Below, one piece after another: positions 31,670 to 41,108 of a DNA stretch of 64,000 nt. A model generated the notes under the pieces. That model saw only the letters and a list, made by a program, of their open reading frames with translations, was not told where the DNA came from and did no database searches. Positions within the stretch are counted from its first letter, which is position 1; each line of letters opens with the position of its first letter. This stretch comes from Isochrysis galbana (taxonomy: Eukaryota > Haptophyta > Isochrysidales > Isochrysidaceae), in contig CM030931.1 of assembly GCA_018136815.1 (NCBI GenBank), positions 6,592,399 through 6,656,398 on the forward strand. Reading direction: 5' to 3'. The position numbers and the translations under genes are program-made.

Positions 31670-31929
31670 GAGAAGAGGTCTGAGCGTCGTGAGTCCGGCG
31701 CACCTGCGGGGCGAACAGGATGCCGGCAGCGAGGCGGAAGCCTTCTCCGTTTTGTTTCCCGCCTTCCTCGTACTCCTACGAGTAGCGATAGAGCGATATA
31801 CCTCATCTGCTTTTGCTACGGTCAAGGATCCTGGAGGCCATGGGCAAAAGGTGAGGCAGGCGAGAGCTGTGAGTGTAGGAGTACTCTAAAGTACCTGTGT
31901 ACTCCTACTAGAGTAGTCTAGAGCTCTAT

Positions 31930-32156
31930 GTGTGCACCCTAGATGGGAAATACGGTGCTGGGGCCTGCAAATACAGCCAAATACGGATGTATTTGGCCTC
32001 CGCCTCCGGCCTCCGGCCAAATACATTTCAAATACATTAATACATTCGAGGCCTACAACCCAGGACGCGCTTCAAATATAGCCAAATACATATGTATTTG
32101 ATCTCTGGTCAAACAGGGTAAATACGTATTTCGTATTTCCCATCTAGGGTGTGCAC
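31930..32156. mobile_element. hAT-like MITE D, copy 2, with 8-bp target duplication
   Basis: The element proper is 31938-32148 (211 bp) with ends CCTAGATGGGAAATACG and its complement, flanked by GTGTGCAC at 31930-31937 and 32149-32156. It shares the CCAAATAC words and the CATTCGAGGCCTACAACCCA block with the copy at 22579. It sits about 260 bp upstream of the dUTPase start. Confidence 0.9.
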
Positions 32157-32304
32157 TCTCTATCTCTATCTGCCTATCGTCTTCTGTTCGGATGCCGGAT
32201 GGGTAGAAGGCCTTAATTAAAGGAGAAGATTGAAGATTCATTCTCATTCTACTACTACTACTACGGCACTACAGCACGCGCACAGACAGCCTACCAATGG
32301 ACAA

Positions 32305-32950
32305 TGAAGACCCTCCCATCCCCATCCCCATCCCCATCCCCTATCCCCCATCCCATCCCCAACTTCCATTTCCCCAATTTAAGTTGCCAATTTGCCGCGG
32401 GCCGCGGGGGCAAACAAACAAACAAAACGGCGAGAGACGAGCCCATAAATAAGCCATAAGCCATACATAAGTATGAGTTATCTTATGCCATAGGAGCTCG
32501 CGAGTAGGAGCGCAAAATATAACAATAGTCAATAGTCAATAACTAAAGGCAAAGGCACAAACAAAAACAAAGGCCGCAAAGGCACTACAAAGGGGGTCGG
32601 GGTCGGGGAGAGGGAGAGGGTGTGTGTGTGGACCTGTGGCACATGGTGTGGACCCGTGGCCCGTGGCCCGTGGCTTGTGGACCCCTCTTTCTCTTTTTCG
32701 TCGCCAAAGTCCATTGTTCAAGACGCAAGACTGCAAGTGCAATACGGGCGAGATCGAGATCGAGATCGAGAGCAAGGGCCAAAAAGACCAAAGACCAAAG
32801 CCAAAGAAGCAAAGAAGAAGAAAAAATAAAAATGAAAGAACAGACTGTGACTGTAAACTGAAGATGCAAAAGCAAAAGCAAAAAAAGCAAAAGCAAAGAG
32901 GGTGCAACTCGAGGTTCCTTTTTTTTGTCACGCCCCTCCCGGCTTTTTAG
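32305..32950. repeat. Simple-sequence region
   Basis: CCCCAT runs at 32314-32360, GCCCGTG/GACCTGTG runs at 32620-32680, then GAGATC, AAAGCC and AAGCAAAAGC runs to 32900. It ends in GGGTGCAACTCGAGGTTCC and a T-run (the GGTGCAACC-type motif). No gene is supported. Confidence 0.7.
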
Positions 32951-33313
32951 GTATATAATTTCTACCGACCCCTAACATCGCCCCGTCGGCACCTCCGTGG
33001 AGTCCACCGTGGTAGACGCCAGCTACGTCGGCGAGGGTCGGTACCGCATCGCGAGGGCGGCGCCTCGTGCACGGCGAGCGCCGGGTCCTGCCGCTCGGCG
33101 ACGGTGGCCGCCGCCCAGGCGGCGAGGAAGGCCTCGAGCTTCTCGTCGGGCACGTCGACCGCGAGCGCGCGGTGCGCCCAGCGCACGAGGTGCGTGTGGG
33201 CCGCCGCGCGGCGGCCGGGGCGAAAGTAGCCGCGCGTGTGGTCCTTGACGAAGAAGGCGGAGAGGTGAGTCATCGCCGGACGCGGACGTGGGCCGCCCTC
33301 GCCGAACCGCAAA

Positions 33314-34312
33314 CTAATGCACAGGCGGCGTCGGCGGCGCCGCGGCGCCGACGAGGCCTCGACCCGCCCGCGAGCGAGGTGGCCGCCGAGACGCACGACG
33401 GCGGCGCGGTCGTGCCGGAGAGCACGCTTCCGCAGCCGCGCACCCTGAGAAGGTCCTGAACCCCAGGTCGCGCACGTAAGCGGGAAGAGTGGCGGTCTGC
33501 AGCGCCGTGCACCCGGAAAAACAGTCGTCCGGCAGCGCCAGCAGCGTTGCTGGCAGCCTGACCGCCGTGAGCGCTATGCAGTGCGAGAAGCAGCGCGGTA
33601 GCAGCTGCCCGAGCCCCTCGTGCAGCGTCAGCGTTCTGAGAGCCGCGGGGTTCACCGCGGTGCACGGCTGTGCGCGGCAGCAGGCGTCTGCTCGCAGCGC
33701 GGTGCACCCGAGGAAGCAGTTCTCCCCAATCTCGCGCAAGAGCGCCTCCGCGGCGGCTCGGCACGGCTCCAGCCGGTGCGCGCGCGTGCCCGGCCGGCGT
33801 GCGTCGTCGAGCGCCACGCTCAGCGGCAGGTAGCGGCCCATCCGCTCGTCGTCGACGGGCGCCGCCGGCCCGGCGGGCGCGCGCAGCGCCTCGCGCACCA
33901 CGCGCTCGGTGTCGCAGCCGCCGCAGTGGACGAGCAGGCAGGCCGGGCGGTCGGCAAGCCGCCAGCGCGCGAGCTGAGCGCAGGCGTGCGCCACGACGGC
34001 CTCGTCGGACCCGAGCGCCTCGCACGGCAGGCCCCGCGCGCCGCCGCAGTGCGGGGGCGGCTCCCAGGGCGCGACGGCGCACGCGCGCACGTCGTAGCCG
34101 CGCATGCGCAGCGCCTCGAACAGGCAGGCGCCGCCCGGCGCGCGGAAGGCGTCCTCGAGGGCGCGCGCCTCGTCGGTGTGCGTGCAGCTGGCGCGCGGGA
34201 AGAAGACGCTCTGGTCGCGCAGGTCGCGCAGGTGCGGCAGCTGCGCGAAGGCCTGCTCGACGAGCGTGCCGGGCACGCCGTCGGCGAGGTGCACGACGAG
34301 CAGGTGCGACAT
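33314..34312 (-). CDS. Leucine-rich-repeat (BspA-like) protein with an uncertain N-terminal domain
   Basis: A single-exon frame of 332 residues in very GC-rich DNA. Residues about 215-300 are BspA-type LRRs: [55 protein letters not shown] and [11 protein letters not shown], with the typical F-x-x-C spacing of about 23 residues. The N-terminal 190 residues ([47 protein letters not shown]) recall an alkaline-phosphatase/sulfatase fold, but that is a weak impression. The tail is Arg/Pro-rich. BspA-like LRRs are common in large DNA viruses and protists. Composition unlike the neighbours, no intron and a polymerase fragment next door suggest an acquired segment. ATG at 34312 is the only good start before the domain. 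Confidence 0.6.
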   Translation of the reverse strand: MSHLLVVHLADGVPGTLVEQAFAQLPHLRDLRDQSVFFPRASCTHTDEARALEDAFRAPGGACLFEALRMRGYDVRACAVAPWEPPPHCGGARGLPCEALGSDEAVVAHACAQLARWRLADRPACLLVHCGGCDTERVVREALRAPAGPAAPVDDERMGRYLPLSVALDDARRPGTRAHRLEPCRAAAEALLREIGENCFLGCTALRADACCRAQPCTAVNPAALRTLTLHEGLGQLLPRCFSHCIALTAVRLPATLLALPDDCFSGCTALQTATLPAYVRDLGFRTFSGCAAAEACSPARPRRRRASRRPPRSRAGRGLVGAAAPPTPPVH

Positions 34313-34356
34313 CCCGCGCGCGGCCGGCCGTCCCCTTTGCCGAGATGGCGCGAAAA

Positions 34357-34485
34357 TGTTGACGACGAGGGCTACCAGGGCGCGACGGTGATCGAGCCGA
34401 CGCCCGGCTTCTACGACACGCCGGTCGCGACGCTCGACTTCGCCTCGCTCTACCCGTCGATCATGATGGCGCACAACCTCCACAT
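34357..34485 (+). pseudogene. Family B DNA polymerase (delta type) fragment
   Basis: About 43 codons: [20 protein letters not shown], then [29 protein letters not shown] is polymerase motif A with the metal-binding Asp. GATVIEP before it and MMAHNL after it are specific to the delta group and its viral relatives. The fragment stops exactly after HNL and continues as the GGTGCAACC-type repeat, and its left end abuts the oppositely oriented LRR gene. It is too short to function. It could be a piece of host POLD1 or of a large-DNA-virus polymerase. Confidence 0.8.
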
Positions 34486-34494
34486 GGGGGGCAC

Positions 34495-34545
34495 TTGCGG
34501 AAAAAACAACCAAACCTGAGGTTGCACCCTCTAAAAGCGCGGACG
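34495..34545 (-). repeat. GGTGCAACCTGAGGTTTGGTT motif, locus 4 (inverse)
   Basis: AAAAAACAACCAAACCTGAG then GTTGCACCCTCTAAAA is the complement of 55910-55945. It forms the right border of the polymerase fragment. Confidence 0.6.
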
Positions 34546-34784
34546 AAGGAGGAAGGGCCTTGGAAGGAGCTAGAAGCACAGACTTTAGCTACTGCTGTAG
34601 AGACTGTGCTTAAGCTTATATACCCATATTCGATGTGGGACCTACTAGCGAGAACGTATCGAGTTATGATAATGAGCTGTAGAATCAGGCTAGCAGCGAC
34701 GCAGGGATGGAATCGGCGATCCCCCACGGTATGCTGGTGATACTTCTATTATTAAACTTCTTATATCGGGAACGCAGGGCGGTG

Positions 34785-34820
34785 GTCGGAAGGGGGGGAG
34801 GGGGGGGGGGGGGGCGGGGG

Positions 34821-34854
<34 letters not shown>

Positions 34855-34930
34855 GGGCGCGGCGGAGGGAGTTCTCGCGCCCCCGCCGGACGCCCCCCCC
34901 CCCCCCCCCCCCCTCCCCCTCGCTCTCTCG
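34785..34930. promoter_or_regulatory. G-tract followed by C-tract upstream of the DP gene
   Basis: About 65 G with few interruptions (34788-34855), a GCGCGGCGGAG linker, then about 35 C (34882-34920), ending about 130 bp before the start codon at 35049. It has the same plan as 18255-18520. Confidence 0.4.
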
Positions 34931-35048
34931 CGCGCGCACCGCCGCGCCTCTTCAACCCCAACCCTTCTCCCTCCCTACCTCCCCTCCCTTTCCTCCCTCG
35001 CTTCGGGCCGTGGACGCCCCCCACTCGTGTGAACTTCCCCGCCGCCCC

Positions 35049-36683
35049 ATGGCCGGGACAGCCTCCACGACGGTCGAGGACCTGATCGACTACGCTGGGC
35101 TCAGGGATATTGCCGAAGAGGTCGGCATCGTCCATGCCCACCAGAGCGCGCCCAATGCATTAGGAAGCTCTACTCCGAGCCGGGTGCCTGCGGAAGCAGC
35201 CACACCTTCGTCATACGGGTGAGTGAGGATGCGGGGAGCGCGCTCTCCGCATGTGTTGCAGTGAGTGGGATCTGACCAATATGACAAGTTCTGATCCGCA
35301 TCAACCCAACCCACCCTCAACCTCTAACCTCCTTTCGCAGCGACGTCAGCAAAGCGAACTGTGCTCACGCTAATCAGACTGTGTCGCCGGTACGATTGCC
35401 TTCCTACGGGGGATGTGGACCGTCAGTGCCCGAGAGTCTCACAGGTGCGTCGCAAGACTGGTCACGTCCTGCGTGAGACTGGCGTGCGTGATGCGGCGCA
35501 GCATCGCGCAGCTACCACGAATGGGATTCAGTTGTACATGTCTGAGCCACCCTGCTCATGGCCGTGATAGTCAATTGGGGACGCTCATTGCAGAGATGCC
35601 TGTCCGTCTTCCCGTCATTCGCAGGCATAGTGTACGCTTCAAGCGATAGCAAGGAGAAGAAAAAAAGGTCACAGCGTGGACATGGCGGCAAGGGCGGCGA
35701 TAAAGGGCTGCGCCATTTCAGTATGAAGGTTTGCGAGAAGGTGGAGCAAAAAGGCCGAACAACATACAATGAGGTTGCAGACGAGTTGGTGCAAGAGTTT
35801 GTCAACGCGGGGATGGTTGGTGGCGGGGATGGTGAGGACGGCGAGACGCAATACGACGAAAAGAATATACGGCGACGCGTCTATGATGCTCTCAATGTGT
35901 TGATGGCGATGGACATCATCACCAAAGAGAAAAAGCAGATCTTGTGGCGAGGGCTACCTACCAACACTCAACAAGAGGGAACACGGATGCAGATGGATAT
36001 CGCCTCGCGAGAGGAGCGTCTCAACAAGAAACGACTCCACTTGCAAGAACTATTGACACAGCAAATATCCTTCAAGAATCTCATCAAGCGCAATCAAATG
36101 CGCGGTGGCAGTGGCTCGACTGATCATGCTCGCTCAATGGCCAATGGTGCTAGCAGCGTCACTGACCCTCGAAGTTCAGACGTTGCGAATGCGGATCGAA
36201 TTCCCCTGCCATTCATCATAGTGAACTCGGGGAAGGAGACCGTGATTGACTGCGAGATGGCGGAAGACAAGCAGGAGATCTTCTTCAACTTCTCGGTGCG
36301 TAGAGCTTTTCCGGCACTGCCCGCTATTTTTGAATTATCACGAGCCATTTCAGCATGATCCTACGTGCCTGTGGCTCTTTGCAGCGTGAAGCCCTTTAAC
36401 CGCACCGCCTCTGCGCAGCCTTGACGTCTCCTAAATTCCTACGTATGTCGTCGCTGTTTAGGCTCCATTCGAAATTCATGATGATAACGAAACCCTGAAG
36501 AGGATGAGGATGCAGTATTGCCCTGTGTTGAGCGATATTGCCACTATGGTGCCCAGTGATTTGGTGTCCTTCACGACGACTTGGCAGGAACAGCAGCAGG
36601 CCCTAGAGGCGCAGGCGGGAAGACCCATCCCTGGGACAGAAGTATCAAGGCAGGGGATGTATCCCCACGGGACGGGCAGCTGA
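35049..36683 (+). CDS. DP: DP transcription factor (E2F dimerisation partner)
   Basis: Four exons (35049-35218, 35341-35444, 35625-36295, 36462-36683; introns 122, 180 and 166 bp) give 388 residues with phases 2, 1 and 0 all matching. The DNA-binding winged helix follows a Lys/Arg-rich segment ([11 protein letters not shown]): [31 protein letters not shown] and [19 protein letters not shown], the last being the DP version of the RRIYD box. The dimerisation domain has [20 protein letters not shown] and the marked-box strand [18 protein letters not shown], joined across intron 3 to [17 protein letters not shown] proteins pair with E2F on TTTSSCGC sites and control G1/S genes, possibly including the dUTPase 3.4 kb away, though no E2F site was checked. 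Confidence 0.93.
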
Positions 36684-36689
36684 GACACC

Positions 36690-37240
36690 AACTGATGTGC
36701 AACCCACGCCGTGCATCACGAACCAACCCGTGCGGGAGGAGGCGCCAGGGAGATCATGCAGGTGTTGATCATGTGTGCTCACATTCACGGGGAGAATGCT
36801 GCCCGTTCTTCTGGGCTCACAACGCCTGGAGAGTATGATGTGGTCGGGAGGCCCACATCAAGTTCTCGACTTTCAGCTTGACGCTGGGCTAGATGTGAAA
36901 ATATTATGTTGTGAGACGAACCTCGAGTCTCGGCGAGACAAGGCGTCGAGGCGGTGGCCAAGCTCATTTGGCTGAGAACAAGACGTAAAAAAGCACCATC
37001 CAGCTGAGTATATGGATTTGTAACTAGGCGCCACCCTTGTTCTTTCGATCTAACTAGCTATATGATCTACGTCAAATATCAACCTCACCCGGGGTGTGTT
37101 TGGCCTCGGGTGTTGGTTGGATGTAGATGTATGGTGTAAATTCGGGCCAAGCAAGTACTCGTGCCATGCACGTCGTGTCATACTCCACGTACATGACAAA
37201 ATGGCGTTATGTTTATGGGCGCGGATTGAATGCCATCGTT
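36690..37240. other. 3' flank of the DP gene, no gene seen
   Basis: No supported frame and no repeat match. Confidence 0.5.
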
Positions 37241-37242
37241 CT

Positions 37243-37988
37243 GAACTAAGTTTATACTTAGTTCGCCCATGCGGGGGTCACGAGCCCCCCCCCCTCTCTC
37301 CGCTCCTCCCCTGCCGTAGGGGAGGAACCACCCATGCTCCTGGCATGCCTGATGGCTTGCCAGGAGCACACTGCCATGCTGACCCACTCTCCCACTGACA
37401 GGCACGCCTGGATCGCTCGTCCTGGCCCCTCGTGGCCAGCCCATCGCTCCAACCCCCCCTCCCCCCCTGTTCGACAGGCCGACAGATGCAGACTGGGGGC
37501 CCCAGAGGCTCAGGAGCGCTAGCGAGGGAGAGGCAGGGGAGGCCAGGGCCCAGCCCCAGCCTCCTCTGCCCCCTGAGCTGGCCTTCAGGAGCCTCCAGGG
37601 GTCGCCAGCAAGCAGCTGCAGGCCTGGCGCAGGCACGCCATCGCGCGTGCCGCAGGAGAGAGGAGAGGGAGCGCGGAGAAGGGGGTGGGCGGAGCGAGAG
37701 CTCCGCCCACCGAAAAATAGGTAAGTCCCGCACCTGTTTACAGGAGAAGTCGGGACTTAGGACGCCGCCAGCCCGGTAGGCGTAGGAGGAGAAGGGGAGA
37801 ACGGATCACCGGGGGGGGCGCGGGCCACCGACCATATCTAAGCCCTTTTCCCCTATCCCCCAAGTAGTGCACGGGGGGAGTCGCCTGATGGCGGGGGGGG
37901 AAGGGCCGGCAGAGTGGGGGTGTAGAAAGATTTGCTGCGTGAGTAGAAAGTAGAGGGTCCACGGCCGCGTGTGCGGTGAGACTATTAT
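37243..37988 (+). mobile_element. SINE-like element A, full-length copy A2
   Basis: It begins GAACTAAGTTTATACTTAG and ends GTGCGGTGAGACTATTA, 746 bp. The hairpin arms GTCCCG and CGGGAC lie at 37725-37730 and 37751-37756. No clear target duplication remains, so it may be older than A1 and A3. Confidence 0.8.
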
Positions 37989-38037
37989 TCAGAAATTAAT
38001 TACAACACGGGGAACTGTTCAATTGTAATTGTGAGCG

Positions 38038-38100
38038 CGTACCTTACACGAATATTCATGCCTACAGCCTTCAGATGGGCAGGAATACAACAAATTAATA
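38038..38100 (-). repeat. Dispersed repeat F, short copy
   Basis: The complement reads TTGTATTCCTGCCCATCTGA, AGGCTGTAGGCATGAATATT and CGTGTAAGGTACGC, matching 43155-43205 and 43422-43470. Confidence 0.7.
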
Positions 38101-38324
38101 CCTTGCCTTAGACCGTAGACGAGCTCACAGAGTAATTGGTAATTGGATTGGATCAATGGTCATACATTATTTTAATGTTTCTATACGTATACGTTGTTTG
38201 GCAACACACTCAGAGCGCACACATTATTACTGCTAAAACGATCTCGAACACATCAACCCATCAACCCACCACCCGCTTGTTGTAGCGGCTCATCGAAGAG
38301 GCTTGCAAGTGATCCGAGAGGACT

Positions 38325-38770
38325 GTCGCATCCGCGATCGACCTTTTTGTTTTAGAAGTTGTTTGCGTTTCTATGTTCCCTCCCTGCAGGCTAGCCACGA
38401 GTCACCGTCGCAGTGTCCTACATTCGTCCATTCGCCCTTGTTGCCCTCGCCTCCTTTGTCGCCTCCTTTGTCGCCTGCTTGCCCCTCACCTGGCTTACCT
38501 CCTTGCGTGCTCCTCGCGTTTTAGGCTAAGTCGCGCGATCAGGTATCGCCGGTGCAAGGAACCGCCCCCATGTGTGACCCTGATTCCCCCTCAGGTGTTG
38601 GCCGTTGGATTATACCGTGGCGCTATTTTACTTCGGTCTTCATCAAATCACTTAAGGGTTTTCGAAAGATTCCCTCCTTATTCCCGTGCGTAACTGTCGC
38701 CCCGTCGGATCGTCCGTCGCCCCGTCGCTCTCTTGTCGGCATTCTCTTCCTTGTTCGATCTGCCAGCGGG
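38325..38770 (+). repeat. Dispersed repeat E, copy 1
   Basis: About 440 bp that reappear inverted at 43855-44300 with roughly 90% match by eye: TAGAAGTTGTTTGCGTTTCT, the GCCTCCTTTGTCGCCT block, ATCAGGTATCGCCGGTGCAA and CCCTCAGGTGTTGGCCGTTG. No coding frame is kept between the copies. Confidence 0.85.
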
Positions 38771-38797
38771 TTCCTATGCGTTCCGTGATAGGGATAC

Positions 38798-39205
38798 GTT
38801 AGTGTCCCGGATGGGACAACAGGTACAAGGTCAACAGGTTTCGGGGGCCTCTTCCTATTAACAGGACATGTTAACAGGTCGCAATAGGTCCGTAACAGGT
38901 CAAAATAAAACTCATTTTACTAATATTATAGATGTATCAGTATGTGATTTATAACATGAATATGAGTGGCTTCTTACTTCTGAGCTTAGTTACTATTACT
39001 AGGGAGAGGAAGGGATCTGAGATGATTTGGGCGTGGCTACGATAGCGGTACCTATAGTATAGGCCTATAGCCACGCGCGAGGCGAGAATATTGAAAGGTT
39101 TTTTTTTACCTGTTACCTATTAACAGGTAACAGGTCTGGTAGGCCTCTTGACCTCTTAATAGAACCTATTAGAAGCCTATTGTCCCATCTATCTGGGGTT
39201 AGTGT
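38798..39205. mobile_element. hAT-like element with iterated AACAGGT words and 8-bp target duplication
   Basis: The element proper is 38806-39197 (392 bp), flanked by GTTAGTGT at 38798-38805 and 39198-39205. Its left end, CCCGGATGGGACAACAGG, is an imperfect complement of the right end (CCTATTGTCCCATC plus TATCTGGG). AACAGGT or its complement recurs about eight times near the ends, and AAAATAAAACTC follows the left array. Both ends align with those of the element at 15317-16366, keeping AGGTCT-GTAGGCCT and GAACCT landmarks. No transposase is inside. Confidence 0.82.
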
Positions 39206-39398
39206 GGAGAGTGTTGACGTGAGTGTAGTGTCATCTCGTCGGTCCATCGGCCCCTAACCGTCTGTCGTCTGTCGTTCTTCGTTCGTCGCTCTCGTTCTCG
39301 TTCTCGTTCCCGTTCTCGTCCCTCGTTCTCAACACTACCTCAATACCAGACCTCTCCAAGCCCTCAGCCTCAGCCTATCCAACCCGATCCGCCCAGCC

Positions 39399-39593
39399 AT
39401 GTCCGCTCCGTCGTCGCGCTCGCCCTCGCCCAAGCCCGTCCTCCCGCCTTTCTCTGCTGAGGAGGTGGTCCAGCCCGTCATTGGCCACCCCCCAACTTCC
39501 GCCGCGCCTCTCGCCGCTTCCCTTCCGTCCCTTCTGTTCCCATCTGAGGCAGTGGTAACCTCGGATCCGTCAAGGACACACGAATGTTGCTGA
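39399..39593 (+). other. Short Ser/Pro-rich frame, possible orphan first exon
   Basis: MSAPSSRSPSPKPVLPPFSA and 44 further residues follow a TCTCGTTCTCGTTC pyrimidine leader like those of real genes. The frame then runs into hAT remnant sequence. It may be a 5' exon cut off by the insertion, or nothing. Confidence 0.25.
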
Positions 39594-39730
39594 CCATACA
39601 TCACACGGAGCAAAGAAAACATACGCTCACACGAGGCTGAGTTCGGCAAGATGCTAAAAGCCACACGAGCGGCGGATGCCGCCCATGATGCCGGAAACGA
39701 TTTGTTTTGCGCATGCCACCATGCGAGCAT
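39566..39730 (-). pseudogene. hAT transposase C-terminal dimerisation remnant
   Basis: The minus strand reads LAWWHAQNKSFPASWAASAA then RVAFSILPNSASCERMFSLL. The WW...FPxL...A...ILxxPxSSAxSERxFS pattern is the hAT dimerisation domain. The frame is lost on both sides, so only about 50 codons survive. It lies 370 bp from a hAT-like element with no transposase of its own. Confidence 0.8.
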
Positions 39731-39867
39731 GCGAGCACGGCATCCGAAAAGTCGTCAACGTCTTCCGTCTTCCGAGTTGATTGCCGCATGAGACGCCGCG
39801 GCTACATAGACAGGTAATTGGGCCTTTAGAAGTGCGGGATCAATCCCCCCCTCATCATGAGGCATGC

Positions 39868-40594
39868 CTAAAGGCTAAAGGGGTGAGCAATGCTGCCCCC
39901 GCCCCCCCGCCTCGCCTCGCCTTTTAGCATGTTCACGGGAGCGTAGCCCAAATTTCGTTGGTTTCCCACCCAAATTTCGTGCACTTTTTTTTCTCGTTGA
40001 GCGAGCCCAAATTTTGCAAAACATTTCGCGAAAACCTGGCCGGGCTCGAACGATGCGAGCATCGGAGGCGCTTGTTCGACTTCAGCATTCACCTCCGTGT
40101 CCTCCTCCTCTTCCTCCATGTCATCGGCCTCGGAGAGCCACTCGTCGTCGATCTACGAACAGGAAGGAGGAAAGCGCGGAGTGTGAGGTGGTGAGTAACA
40201 CGCATGCGCGCACCCATGCCCATGCCCCCTCCCGGCAGCACACCTGGGCGACGATATGGGACTTGAGCACCCACTTCTTCTTCTTCTTCTCAATCGTCGA
40301 GTAGAACTCCACCTCAACCTTGTCCTTCCCATGCAATGTGCCCTCGCCCATGGCCATGATCATGCACTCACCCATGGTCTCGTGCTCGACGCGCTGCCCG
40401 ACCTTCAGCTTCAGGTGGGAGATGTCGTCATCGCTGTCCGCGCCGGCGGTGAGGTCGATGCCTTCGCCCTCCTCGTCCTCGTTCTCATTTTCCTCGTGGG
40501 CCTCGATATTGTTGGTCATATCGGAGATGCGATCGCCCTCAGGCGCGCGCGCCGGGGAACTGCTTGCGCTGTTCCTGCTAGACGATGTGGCGCG
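39868..40594 (-). CDS. Acidic nuclear-type protein with a Tudor-like module (5' and 3' ends uncertain)
   Basis: Exon 40594-40244 joins exon 40152-39868 by a 91-bp intron (GTGTGC...TTCGTAG, phase 0). A basic patch ARKRRRSGR is followed by an acidic run (NENEDEEGEGIDL) and then KVGQRVEHETMGECMIMAMG...VEVEFYSTIEKKKKKWVLKS. That block recalls the small Tudor-like barrel at the C-terminus of UvrD helicases (GxRVxHxxxGxG...VxFxxxxxKWL), a weak similarity. The second exon starts IDDEWLSEADDMEEEEEDTE. The last 55 residues (VFAKCFAKF on) lie in an AAATTTCG-type repeat, so the true 3' end may have been replaced. No ATG is in frame upstream of an AG acceptor at about 40624; MTNNIEAHEEN is the first internal Met. 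Confidence 0.5.
39940..40040. repeat. Iterated CCAAATTTCG word
   Basis: CCAAATTTCG or CCAAATTTTGC occurs three times, with AAAACATTTCGCGAAAA. It resembles the AAAGTTTCGC cluster at 47752-47845. Confidence 0.45.
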
Positions 40595-40789
40595 GCCCGA
40601 GCGACGACGCTTTCTAGCACCTGAAGGCGAGGGTGGGGCGGAGTGGCATGTCACGAATGCATTCGTGACGGCGCGGGCCGGCGTGGCAGCTCAAGCCGGC
40701 AGGCCCGGGGAGAGCCTCGCCTGGCATGCTCTCTCGCTCGCTCCTCGCCCCCCCCGCGCCCCCCCGCGCCCCCCCTTTATCCCGCTGGC

Positions 40790-40918
40790 TCCCGCCCAAA
40801 TATGTACCGGCGCCCGGGCCCGTGCCACCCAAATATGTAGTAAATACGTCGACATATCAGTTTGCCAGAATCGTACCCAAATATGTAGTACGATATGTAC
40901 ATATTATGGCCTACCCCT
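40790..40918. repeat. Iterated CCCAAATATGTA word
   Basis: CCCAAATATGTA occurs three times (40795, 40829, 40870), with GATATGTACATAT near the end. It lies between the two divergent genes at 40.6 and 41.1 kb. Confidence 0.6.
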
Positions 40919-41108
40919 AAATAGTAGTAGATCATATCCATATCCATATCCTCTCTCCTCGCTCTCCGCCTGTCTCTCTCCGCTCTCCGTTCTCCGTCCG
41001 TCCTGCCGGGTCACGAGTTAAATTTGGCTCGGATTCAGCAGGCGACGCGGAGCAGCAGGCGCTCTCCTCGACTCCCTCGCCCCCCCCCCCCCCCCCTTCC
41101 TCTCGCCC

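Noticed and set aside
31670..31825. N-terminal extension of the dUTPase upstream of the chosen ATG
   Set aside because: The frame is open but begins with TTG, and no in-frame ATG or clear splice acceptor supports it.
33620..34519. A 299-codon + frame opposite the LRR gene
   Set aside because: Arg/Ala-rich shadow of the GC-rich minus-strand gene. Only its last 45 codons (polymerase fragment) carry a real motif.
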